From assembly GCA_019114925.1 (NCBI GenBank), contig DXEO01000226.1, positions 1 to 30,428 of the forward strand: 30,428 nucleotides of DNA, written 5' to 3'. A program made the translations under genes and the position numbers. Below, piece after piece: positions 23,607-30,428 of this stretch (position 1 is the stretch's first letter; each line of letters opens with the position of its first letter). The notes under the pieces are model-generated. The model was not told the origin of the DNA and searched no databases. It worked only from the letters and a program-made list of their open reading frames with translations. Origin of the DNA: Candidatus Corynebacterium faecipullorum. Lineage in GTDB: Bacteria; Actinomycetota; Actinomycetes; Mycobacteriales; Mycobacteriaceae.

Positions 23607-23635
23607 TGGGCAAGGGGTTGCCCAGAAAATTTTCT
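23607..23635. repeat. Two inverted repeats in the eccC-eccD divergent gap
   Basis: TGGGCAA-GGGG-TTGCCCA (23607-23624) is followed at once by a perfect 12-bp palindrome AGAAAATTTTCT (23624-23635). Both lie in the short gap between divergent starts, a usual place for operators shared by two promoters. I see no clear promoter of either direction in the gap. Confidence 0.45.
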
Positions 23636-23652
23636 CGGGGGAGGTACTTTCC

Positions 23653-24984
23653 ATGACTCGCGCACTGGCGCATTCCATTCACGTCACCGTCCGCATTCAC
23701 GCAGGCCAAACCAGCAAAGAGGCGGATGTATCGCTACCGCTTTCTTCCAGCCTCGGGGAGGTGCTGGGGGAATTGCTCGTGCTTGTCGATGTCCCTCCAG
23801 CACCCATCCTCTGGCGCGCTACCACCGCAGCAGGCAAGACCATATCGATGACCACGCCACTCGACCGCACCAGCCTGGAAGACGGCTCCATCCTCGTGCT
23901 CAGCCCAGATGCGCCAACACCGGCGCCCACCGTGCGGGATGCCGCGGAGGCACTCGCCGCCGAGGCCTCGACCACGCAGCTATCCGGTCTAGCCGGTTTC
24001 TGGGGCGTGGTAGGGCTTATCGCCGTCGGCGCCTTGCTCGCCGCCGGGCTATCTTCCTCGATTGGCTGCGCCGCCGCTGCACTCCTCGGCCTCATGCTCG
24101 CGGCGTGGACCCGGCGCGGATCTCTGCTTGCGACCGCCCACGTTGCTGCTGGTCTGGCGGGAGCGCTGTCCACTGGCGCACCTGCAGCTACCGGCCCCGC
24201 CGGAACCGTGATACCGGCCGCGCCACTCGTGGGTGCTGCGGCAGCTGTGGGCGCTGTGGCGGTGCTCTCCTACGTGGTGCGTATTGGCGGATTACGCGCT
24301 CAGTCTAGTGCTGTCACATGGTGCTTGCTCGCGCTCGTCGGTGTGCTTGGCCCCGCCCCGCTGCTCGCTGTCACCTTGGTCTTGCTCGCGGCCTCTCCCC
24401 TGCTGACCACGCGGCTTGCTGGCCTCCGAGTGCCGCAACTGCCAACCGCTGGACAGGATTTGAGCATCTCGGATGAGGACCCCACGGATAACTCACTCAA
24501 AGCCCGGCGCGCCGGGCAGGCCTACGAAGGCATAGCGGTGGGTTGCACGCTGGCGGGCATTCCTTGCCTCTTCCTCCTCGCGCTCAACGCTCACGCGGAC
24601 GCAACCGTGGTTGCTTCCCAAGCCCTGTGCTTGAGTATCGCTGGAGGGGTCATCGTGCATGCAGCACGCCATGCCCGGCCCATTGCGGCGTGGGCACTGG
24701 GTATCTATGGCCTGTCCGCGGCTAGTGCCGCGGTAACTGTGTCTCTGCGCGAGTGGCAGCTGCTTAGTGCCCCAACCACGGGAACGTGGGTGCTCAGCGT
24801 CATCGCGGGGCTCATCGTTGTGGCCATGCTTTCAGTACCGGTGTGGGCAGGCAAACTACAGCAGATTGAGCCGACCACCATCGTGTGGTTCGAGCGCGCC
24901 GAGGCACTCGCGCTCGCCGCTTGCCTGCCGCTCGCCGCGCACTTGGCTGGACTTTTCGAGTTCATCCGGGGGTTGGGCGCATGA
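23653..24984 (+). CDS. eccD4: ESX-4 membrane channel protein EccD
   Basis: Core membrane subunit of the type VII machine. The 443 residues begin with a ubiquitin-like cytosolic domain (about 8-85: HVTVRIHAGQTSKEADVSLP...GSILVLSP). The rest is a set of hydrophobic helices, about eleven, from about 112 to 441, in keeping with EccD. The ATG at 23653 has GGGGGAGG nine bases ahead of it. It is the first gene of the plus-strand pair, and its stop overlaps the mycosin start (ATGA). Confidence 0.93.
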   Translation: MTRALAHSIHVTVRIHAGQTSKEADVSLPLSSSLGEVLGELLVLVDVPPAPILWRATTAAGKTISMTTPLDRTSLEDGSILVLSPDAPTPAPTVRDAAEALAAEASTTQLSGLAGFWGVVGLIAVGALLAAGLSSSIGCAAAALLGLMLAAWTRRGSLLATAHVAAGLAGALSTGAPAATGPAGTVIPAAPLVGAAAAVGAVAVLSYVVRIGGLRAQSSAVTWCLLALVGVLGPAPLLAVTLVLLAASPLLTTRLAGLRVPQLPTAGQDLSISDEDPTDNSLKARRAGQAYEGIAVGCTLAGIPCLFLLALNAHADATVVASQALCLSIAGGVIVHAARHARPIAAWALGIYGLSAASAAVTVSLREWQLLSAPTTGTWVLSVIAGLIVVAMLSVPVWAGKLQQIEPTTIVWFERAEALALAACLPLAAHLAGLFEFIRGLGA

Positions 24985-26156
24985 GAGCACTAAGCAGAAT
25001 CAGCGCTGCCAGCGCAACCCTTGTCGCCACCCTAGCTTGGAGTTCCTGCCTGTTGCCCGGGCCGGTGGCTGCAGCCCGCGAACCGGATACCGCCTGCGCA
25101 GTGGCCACGCGGGCTTCGGAAGGCCCACAACCCTCCGCGCAATACTCGGAGTATCGTGCGCGGCTGCATTCCTTTGCCACGGGTGCCGGGGTGAAGGTCG
25201 CAGTCATCGACACTGGGGTGGCCGCCCACCCGCAACTGCGTGTGTCACCAGGAGCGGACTTCGTTACCCCGGAGGAGCCAGACCCGCTGCGGGATTGTGA
25301 CCTGCACGGAACGGTGGTGGCTGGTGTCATCGCAGGGAAAGAACTCGGCGTGGCTCCGGATGCGGAAATCTACTCCATCCGGCAGACCAGCTCGCATTAC
25401 CCGGCGCCAGCATCAGAGAACGGTGAAGCCGAACGAGCTGGCTCCGGCACACTGGCCAGCCTAGCCGCTGCCATCGAGGATGCTGTCAACGCGAACGCGA
25501 AGGTCATCAACGTCTCCGTGGTCTCTTGCGTTCCGCCGGATGCCGCAGCAAGGGTGGACCGCGCTGGTGTGGATGCCGCGCTTCGTCGTGCGGAAGAGGC
25601 TGGGGCGGTGGTCGTGGCGGCGTCGGGAAACGCCACGGCTGGCGGCTGCGAAAAGGATGACGTGGTCTTCCCCGCCGAGTCCGATACCGTCCTCGCGGTC
25701 GGCGCTTTAGCCGCGCCGCATGAGCTCGCGGAGTACTCCATCGCCGCACCCCTCAGCGCGGAAGGAAGCGTCCCTCTTGCGCTTGACCCCGGCGGCGGCT
25801 GGGCCACGGGAAAAGGCGATGTTACCTTTCAAGGCACGTCTTTTGCCGCACCGCTGGTCAGCGGCACTCTCGCCTTGCTGGTACAGCGGTACCCCGGGGA
25901 CTCCCCGGCACAGCTTCGCCAGCGCATTATTGATTCAGCCGAACCCGGGCACGGGGTGGTGGATCCCCTCACGGCGGTCACCTACAGGCCCGCGAACGAA
26001 GCCCGTGAGGATCGCTCGATTGTGGTCGCGCCAGCGGCGGCACCGCAAGACACGGCCTGGCGACCGGTGCGTTTACTCCTCGGGGCCTTGGGCTTGCTCA
26101 TCCTCGTGGCGGTTTTCAGTGCTCAGCCTTTAAGGCCTCCGCGCGGCTTAAGGTAG
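24981..26156 (+). CDS. mycP4: Mycosin, ESX-4 membrane-anchored subtilisin-like protease
   Basis: 391-residue serine protease of the S8 family, required for a stable ESX machine. A Sec signal peptide covers about residues 1-32. The catalytic triad is complete: Asp77 (AVIDTG), His109 (LHGTVVAGVIAG) and Ser287 (GTSFAAP), with oxyanion Asn217 (ASGN). A C-terminal membrane helix (about 364-381) anchors it, followed by a basic tail. Start ATG 24981 overlaps the eccD stop by four bases. The open frame extends further up but that part lies inside eccD. The 3' end overlaps the convergent eccB by 41 bases. Confidence 0.95.
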   Translation: MRALSRISAASATLVATLAWSSCLLPGPVAAAREPDTACAVATRASEGPQPSAQYSEYRARLHSFATGAGVKVAVIDTGVAAHPQLRVSPGADFVTPEEPDPLRDCDLHGTVVAGVIAGKELGVAPDAEIYSIRQTSSHYPAPASENGEAERAGSGTLASLAAAIEDAVNANAKVINVSVVSCVPPDAAARVDRAGVDAALRRAEEAGAVVVAASGNATAGGCEKDDVVFPAESDTVLAVGALAAPHELAEYSIAAPLSAEGSVPLALDPGGGWATGKGDVTFQGTSFAAPLVSGTLALLVQRYPGDSPAQLRQRIIDSAEPGHGVVDPLTAVTYRPANEAREDRSIVVAPAAAPQDTAWRPVRLLLGALGLLILVAVFSAQPLRPPRGLR

Positions 26157-27375
26157 AGCCTTCCGGCAGCAGGCGCAGGATTTCCCACGGCACCTGTTCT
26201 GGTTCCTCCACTCCCAGGGCGCCCAGCTCCGCCGCACCAGCGAGCTCGTGGCGTCTGCCAGTAGCGGAGACCACGTGATAGCCGTGCCCGCTATCTACGC
26301 TCACACCAGCTTGGAGGCCGGCGAAACGGTGCGCGGGCGAATCTCCCGGCAGGTCCACCGTGGCCGCCACCGGCTGCAGCGTGCCAGCACCCTGCTCGTG
26401 AGTGGCACACAACCAGCCTTGCTCAGGAGATAGGAAGTCCACGCGGGTGGTGGGAAGGTTGAAGGTCGGTGGGACGTCGCCCAGCGCGGCCACCTCTTGC
26501 GCCTGTGCGGGGAGGCGCTGGGCACCCACGCCGACGAGCATCTCCGCCTGGGTGGGCGTGATGGAGAAAACGCCTTGTTCCGTGCGCGCCCAGAGCTGCT
26601 CACCGGTGTCGAGGATCTCAGGCGGCGCGGCTGGGAAGCTCAACGGCTCCAGTTCTGTGAAGGCGTTGAGCAATTCCTCGGGCATGGCCCACACAGGGGT
26701 TGTCGCAGTCATCCCCAACGCGCGGCGCAGGACCCTGCCCTGCGTGCTCGTGGCCTCGGGCAACACGACGCGCCCCTGCCCCGTCAGCAGCCACTGCGTC
26801 CCCGCGGATTCCACCACGGCGGCGTGCTCCGCATCGAAGGTGGCAACGGCATGGTGCGCCACCACGGTCACGGTGCCGACGCGACTGGAGGACTGCCAGT
26901 TCTCGCCCTGCGTGGATTCCTCCAAACAGGCCGACCAGCCTGACTCCTCCCCCGTCGCCGTGCCCAGGAGGTTAGGCGCATCCGCAATTCCCAGCGGTGT
27001 GCCCAAGTTCATCTGCTCTAAGAAGCTTTCGCCGGCGGCCTGCGCTTCGACCGGTTCGTTGGCGATGAGCCTGGCCGAAGCCAGGTTGGCCACCGGATGA
27101 TAGGTGCCATTCACCAGCGCTAAGAGCTGCCCTTCCGAAGAACGCACCACGGGCGCATCCCCTGGCTGCGGGTCCGGTTGCATCCAGGCGATGAGCCCTG
27201 AGCCGAGACTCAAAAAGGCCACGGCCGCCACCCCACCGAGCAAGGCGCGGCGCCGTCGCTTCAGTGGATCATGAATCATGCGGATATCCCCGAAGACCAA
27301 CCCGTGCTCGAGGCGACGCAGTAGAAACTTGTGCCCAGATACCTGGGCCTTGGTAGTAGGCAACGCGCGTGCCAT
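26116..27375 (-). CDS. eccB4: ESX-4 membrane protein EccB
   Basis: Single-pass core subunit whose periplasmic domain binds ATP or forms the outer ring in other ESX systems. The product has 419 residues. The cytoplasmic start contains the family motif TTKAQVSGHKFLLRRLEHGL, then a membrane helix at 44-65 and a long outer domain. C150 and C323 are the only cysteines and are positioned like the conserved EccB disulfide. ATG 27375 follows GGGGGAGGATTCTC. It lies 55 bases after truA on the same strand. Its end overlaps the mycosin end by 41 bases. Confidence 0.94.
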   Translation of the reverse strand: MARALPTTKAQVSGHKFLLRRLEHGLVFGDIRMIHDPLKRRRRALLGGVAAVAFLSLGSGLIAWMQPDPQPGDAPVVRSSEGQLLALVNGTYHPVANLASARLIANEPVEAQAAGESFLEQMNLGTPLGIADAPNLLGTATGEESGWSACLEESTQGENWQSSSRVGTVTVVAHHAVATFDAEHAAVVESAGTQWLLTGQGRVVLPEATSTQGRVLRRALGMTATTPVWAMPEELLNAFTELEPLSFPAAPPEILDTGEQLWARTEQGVFSITPTQAEMLVGVGAQRLPAQAQEVAALGDVPPTFNLPTTRVDFLSPEQGWLCATHEQGAGTLQPVAATVDLPGDSPAHRFAGLQAGVSVDSGHGYHVVSATGRRHELAGAAELGALGVEEPEQVPWEILRLLPEGSTLSRAEALKAEH

Positions 27376-27430
27376 GAGAATCCTCCCCCGAATCAGTGCG
27401 CCACCCTCCCACGGCGCAGTGGGTTCTACA

Positions 27431-28291
27431 TTAACCCAACTCGGTGTCCTCCGCAGCGCGACGGCTTCGGGTCATCTCCGCGCGCGCGGCCAACTGGTCC
27501 GCATCGGGATAGTCCACGCCGACGAGGCTCAAACCCGCTGCCGGGGCAAGGGGGATCTGGGAGGACCTGCTGGTCTCTTTGAGCATCTGGTCTGCAAACT
27601 CCACGTCGCGGGAGCCTTCGCCCACCCGCAGGCAACAGCCTACGAGGCAGCGCACCATGGACCAGCAAAAGGCATCGGCGCTCACGTGCGCCTCATAAAG
27701 CTGCGGCTCGGCCGGCGTGGAGACATCCTTCCACTCAAAGGCCAGCAGCTCGCGAATGGTGGTTGCGTGTGGCTTGGCCTTGCAGAAGGCCACGAAATCA
27801 TTAAGCCCCACCAGCCGGTCGGCGGCTGCCTGCATTAGGTCCAGGTCCACCGGTTTGAACCAGCTCGCGGTATCGCGCGCACGGGTCGGCAGTGCCCCGC
27901 GCGGATGCGTCGTAATGCGATAGACGTAGTGGCGGCGTAGCGCCGAAAAGCGCGCATCGAAATCGGGCGATACTTCAGTGCAGGCGTGCACGCGGACATC
28001 GACGGGCAGCAGCTTGGCCAGCCGCCTGACCAGCTTGTGCGGCTCGCCGTCGATGCTGCGCTGGCTTAAGGCCGCACGGGTGGTGTCGAAGTGGGCGACT
28101 TGGCCGCTGGCATGTACGCCCGCATCGGTGCGCCCAGCCACGGTGAGCTCCACAGGGTGGCGCAGCACCATGCTCAGCTTCTCCTCCACGGTCTGCTGCA
28201 CCGTGCGAAGGCTACCCTTCTGCCGAGCCCAACCGTGGAAGTCGGTGCCGTCATAGGCCAAGTCCAGTCGCAGGCGAACGCTTTCACTCAT
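27431..28291 (-). CDS. truA: tRNA pseudouridine(38-40) synthase TruA
   Basis: Isomerises uridines 38-40 in the anticodon stem of many tRNAs. The 286 residues have the family opening RLRLDLAYDGTDFHGWARQ. The catalytic Asp is D56 in AGRTDAGVHA, and the C-terminal RCLVGCCLRVGEG follows the pattern of the second half. The tail (about 265-286) is Arg/Ala-rich. No Shine-Dalgarno sequence is visible before ATG 28291. A TATCAT lies about 9 bases up, so it may be leaderless. It stands between rplQ, which has its own terminator, and eccB. Confidence 0.95.
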   Translation of the reverse strand: MSESVRLRLDLAYDGTDFHGWARQKGSLRTVQQTVEEKLSMVLRHPVELTVAGRTDAGVHASGQVAHFDTTRAALSQRSIDGEPHKLVRRLAKLLPVDVRVHACTEVSPDFDARFSALRRHYVYRITTHPRGALPTRARDTASWFKPVDLDLMQAAADRLVGLNDFVAFCKAKPHATTIRELLAFEWKDVSTPAEPQLYEAHVSADAFCWSMVRCLVGCCLRVGEGSRDVEFADQMLKETSRSSQIPLAPAAGLSLVGVDYPDADQLAARAEMTRSRRAAEDTELG

Positions 28292-28343
28292 GGAGGTTGA
28301 TGATACCGTGCGCAGGAGGTGCCGTGCGGACTGCGTCCGTGGT

Positions 28344-28402
28344 CCGTTTTAACAAATAGTGGCCTGAAAACTGCATTTTTGGACCCTTATTTGTTAAAAC
28401 GG
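28344..28402. repeat. Long perfect inverted repeat between rplQ and truA
   Basis: CCGTTTTAACAAATA (28344-28358) and its exact complement (28388-28402), with 29 bases between. The element is AT-rich in a GC-rich background and lies between the rplQ terminator and the truA start. No ribosome site, promoter or terminator role is obvious. Confidence 0.8.
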
Positions 28403-28444
28403 TGCTTCATCCACAAGGGCTGCCTGTACTACAGCAAAACAAAA

Positions 28445-28476
28445 GCCCGCGCCCCACCACAGTGGTGAGCGCGGGC
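28445..28476 (-). terminator. Rho-independent terminator of the rpsD-rpoA-rplQ operon
   Basis: GCCCGCGC (28445-28452) pairs with GCGCGGGC (28469-28476), with further pairing (CACC/GGTG) inside, and is followed on the minus strand by TTTTGTTTT. It lies 22 bases after the rplQ stop. Confidence 0.9.
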
Positions 28477-28497
28477 CCTTTAAGACCGAAAGAAGAA

Positions 28498-28992
28498 TTA
28501 CTTCTCCTCGGTGGTCTCCTCAGCCTCAGCTTCGGTAGCCTCTGCAGACTCAGCCTCAGCCTCTTCAGCCTTAGCTTCCTCGGCCTGCTTGGAAGCAGCA
28601 GCGCGGGTAGCGCGGTTTGCCTCGGAGGTCACGGTCTCCTCGAGAACGAGGGAGATCTGGGACATCGGGGCGTTGTCGCCGGAGCGGTTCTCCAGCTTGA
28701 TGATGCGGGTGTAGCCACCCTCACGGTTCTCGAACTTCGGTGCCAGCTCATCAAAAAGGTAGGCAACGACATCCTTGTGCGGGATGAGCTTGAGAACTGC
28801 GCGACGGTCAGCAACGGTGCCGGCCTTCGCCTTGGTGATGATCTTCTCGATGTACGGACGAAGAACCTTCGCCTTGGCATCGGTGGTCTTGATTGCGCCG
28901 TGCTCGATCAGGCTCGCAGCCATGTTGCTCAGCAGGTGCTTCTGCTGGCTGGCGGAGCCGCCGAGACGCGGACCCTTCTTAGGGGTAGGCAT
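28498..28992 (-). CDS. rplQ: 50S ribosomal protein L17 (bL17) with acidic tail
   Basis: Large-subunit protein near the peptide exit tunnel. It has 164 residues, longer than the usual 120-130. The L17 domain is 1 to about 120 (MPTPKKGPRLGGSASQQKHLL ... YTRIIKLENRSGDNAPM). The rest is a Glu/Ala-rich acidic tail typical of actinobacterial L17. It follows rpoA after 78 bases and precedes a terminator, so it ends the operon. Confidence 0.97.
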   Translation of the reverse strand: MPTPKKGPRLGGSASQQKHLLSNMAASLIEHGAIKTTDAKAKVLRPYIEKIITKAKAGTVADRRAVLKLIPHKDVVAYLFDELAPKFENREGGYTRIIKLENRSGDNAPMSQISLVLEETVTSEANRATRAAASKQAEEAKAEEAEAESAEATEAEAEETTEEK

Positions 28993-29070
28993 TATGTACT
29001 CCTCGTGTGCGGATTAAGTGAGCGCGCGACGGGGCGCAAAAGTCGCACCGTCACGATTCAGTGGAATTCT

Positions 29071-30081
29071 TTACTCGGAATCGTCGGAAGCCGGGTCCTT
29101 GAAGTCACCGGTTTCTGCGTCGTAGCCTTCCAGCTGGGTCGGGTCGAAGTCCTCAGGGGTGTCCTTGAGAGCCAGGCCCAGGTTAGCCAGCTTGATCTTT
29201 ACCTCGTTTATCGACTTCTGACCGAAGTTACGGATATCCAACAGGTCCGACTCGGTGCACTCAGCGAGCTCACCGACGGTGTGGATCTCCTGACGCTTCA
29301 GGCAGTTGTAGGAGCGGACGGAGAAGTTCAGATCCTCGATCGGCATGCTGTAGGCAGCGATGTACTCCGTCTCCTGCGGGGACGGGCCAATCTCGATGCC
29401 CTCAGCGGCGGTGTTCAGCTCGCGGGCCAGGCCGAAGAGCTCGACCAGGGTGCCGCCGGCCGAAGCCAGGGCGTCGCGTGCGGAAATCGAGTTCTTGGTC
29501 TCGACGTCGATGATCAGCTTGTCAAAGTCAGTGCGCTGCTCAACACGAGTAGCTTCGACCTTGTAAGAAACCTTCAGCACCGGGGAGTAAATCTGGTCGA
29601 CCGGAATACGGCCGATTTCTCCCGAGGTAGCGGCAGCCGGGACGTAGCCACGGCCGCGCTCGACGACGAGTTCCATCTCCAGCTTGGCGGACTCATTCAG
29701 CGATGCGATATGCAGATCCGAGTTGTGGATCTCCACTCCAGCCGGCGGCTGGATATCGCCTGCAGTGACCTCACCCGGCCCTTCCTTGCTCAGGTACATA
29801 ACAACCGGCTCGTCGGAGTCGGAGGACAGAACCAAGCCCTTGATGTTCAGGATGATCTCGGAAACGTCTTCCTTCACGCCGTTGATGGTGGTGAACTCGT
29901 GGAGCACACCATCAATCTTGATGGAGGTTACTGCCGCACCCGGAATGGACGAGAGCAGTGTACGACGAAGCGAGTTGCCAAGGGTGTAACCGAAGCCCGG
30001 CTCGAGCGGCTCGATGACAAACTTAGAGCGAGACGAGTCGATGAATTCCTCGGTGAGTTGAGGACGCTGGGAAATAAGCAT
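29071..30081 (-). CDS. rpoA: RNA polymerase alpha subunit
   Basis: Scaffold of RNA polymerase, 336 residues. The N-terminal dimerisation domain is about 1-225 (FVIEPLEPGFGYTLGNSLRRTLLSSIPGAAVTSI) and the C-terminal DNA- and activator-binding domain about 245-310 (IEDLNFSVRSYNCLKRQEIHTVGEL...IRNFGQKSINEVKIKL). A short acidic end follows. It starts at ATG 30081 after GGAGAAACTCC. It is located between rpsD and rplQ as in nearly all bacteria. Confidence 0.98.
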   Translation of the reverse strand: MLISQRPQLTEEFIDSSRSKFVIEPLEPGFGYTLGNSLRRTLLSSIPGAAVTSIKIDGVLHEFTTINGVKEDVSEIILNIKGLVLSSDSDEPVVMYLSKEGPGEVTAGDIQPPAGVEIHNSDLHIASLNESAKLEMELVVERGRGYVPAAATSGEIGRIPVDQIYSPVLKVSYKVEATRVEQRTDFDKLIIDVETKNSISARDALASAGGTLVELFGLARELNTAAEGIEIGPSPQETEYIAAYSMPIEDLNFSVRSYNCLKRQEIHTVGELAECTESDLLDIRNFGQKSINEVKIKLANLGLALKDTPEDFDPTQLEGYDAETGDFKDPASDDSE

Positions 30082-30150
30082 GGAGTTTCTCCTTGTCGGC
30101 GCCCGCTATATGACGCCGGTAGAAGGGGTAAAGATGAAAGTGTCGAAGGA

Positions 30151-30428
30151 TTACTTCGAGTAAAGCTCGACGATGAGCTGCTCCTGCAGCGGAACGTCGA
30201 TCTGAGCGCGCTCGGGCAGCTGGTGCACGAGGATGCGCAGGGTGTCCGGAACGACCTGCAGCCACGCCGGAACGTTGGCGTCTACCAGGCGGTCCTGAGC
30301 CTCTTCGAACCATTCCATCTTCCGGGAACGCTCACGAACATCGATGATGTCGTACTGGGTTACGCGGAAGGAAGGAACGTTGATCTTCTTGCCGTTCACG
30401 GTGAAGTGCCCGTGGGAGACAAGCTGGC
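30151..30428 (-). CDS. rpsD: 30S ribosomal protein S4 (uS4), C-terminal part
   Basis: The gene runs off the right edge. About 92 residues are seen, from the S4 RNA-binding domain (LVSHGHFTVNGKKINVPSFRV) to the end PLQEQLIVELYSK, a typical uS4 C-terminus. S4 nucleates 16S rRNA assembly. The stop is 69 bases before the rpoA start, in the same operon. Confidence 0.96.
   Translation of the reverse strand, partial: QLVSHGHFTVNGKKINVPSFRVTQYDIIDVRERSRKMEWFEEAQDRLVDANVPAWLQVVPDTLRILVHQLPERAQIDVPLQEQLIVELYSK

Noticed and set aside
23524..23709. Longer N-terminus of EccC (62 extra residues)
   Set aside because: It would overlap the eccD start region on the other strand and contains non-family sequence; ATG 23523 has a better ribosome site.
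1..30428. CRISPR arrays, tRNA/rRNA genes, insertion sequences, prophage or attachment sites
   Set aside because: None seen by eye on either strand; gene order is a conserved housekeeping backbone with no transposase or integrase.

Overview
The window looks like chromosomal DNA of a Corynebacterium species. It is GC-rich, the proteins are actinobacterial in character, and the gene order groEL1-groES-(hyp)-tsaD-rimI-tsaB...tsaE-alr...glmS...glmM-rpsI-rplM-ESX-4-truA-rplQ-rpoA-rpsD is the macro-synteny I recall for Mycobacterium tuberculosis Rv3417c to Rv3458c. The ESX locus has no eccE, PE/PPE or EspG, which is the ESX-4 type that corynebacteria carry. The species cannot be told from what I can see.

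Layout. 1-2300: the groES-groEL1 operon on the minus strand, with a CIRCE operator overlapping its promoter and a ClgR-type box just upstream. 2550-11173: a long, tightly packed minus-strand series running glmS, alr, tsaE, an AspT/YidE/YbjL-type transporter, an anchored protein, tsaB, rimI, tsaD and a small hypothetical. It combines cell-wall precursor supply (GlmS, Alr) with the t6A tRNA-modification machinery (TsaB/D/E). 11291-12112 (+): a dienelactone-hydrolase-like protein that has lost its nucleophile serine. 12185-14739 (-): a four-gene module with overlapping stop/start codons. It encodes an EspC/WXG100-like 103-aa protein, a 555-aa proline-rich protein with 21 cysteines, a small charged protein and a two-helix membrane protein. 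14881-17376 (-): glmM, rpsI and rplM, the last with a structured 5' leader. 17812-27375: the ESX-4 type VII secretion locus, with two WXG100 proteins, an Rv3446c-family membrane protein, EccC, then EccD and mycosin on the plus strand, and EccB on the minus strand. 27431-30428 (-): truA, rplQ, rpoA and the 3' end of rpsD.

How the parts fit. The most interesting link is between the ESX-4 locus and the separate module at 12185-14739. Both the first gene of that module and the WXG100 pair are preceded by the same two-part sequence: GGGAACCG, 13 non-conserved bases, then TCAGTCCAATAAG. The spacing is identical in the two copies. This has the layout of an ECF-sigma promoter (-35 GGAAC-type, -10 AGTC). 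The simplest reading is that one sigma factor co-expresses the ESX-4 substrates and the 12-14 kb module. That would make the Cys/Pro-rich protein and its EspC-like partner a candidate substrate or partner set of the otherwise poorly understood corynebacterial ESX-4 system. This is inference from context, promoter sharing and protein architecture, not demonstrated function.
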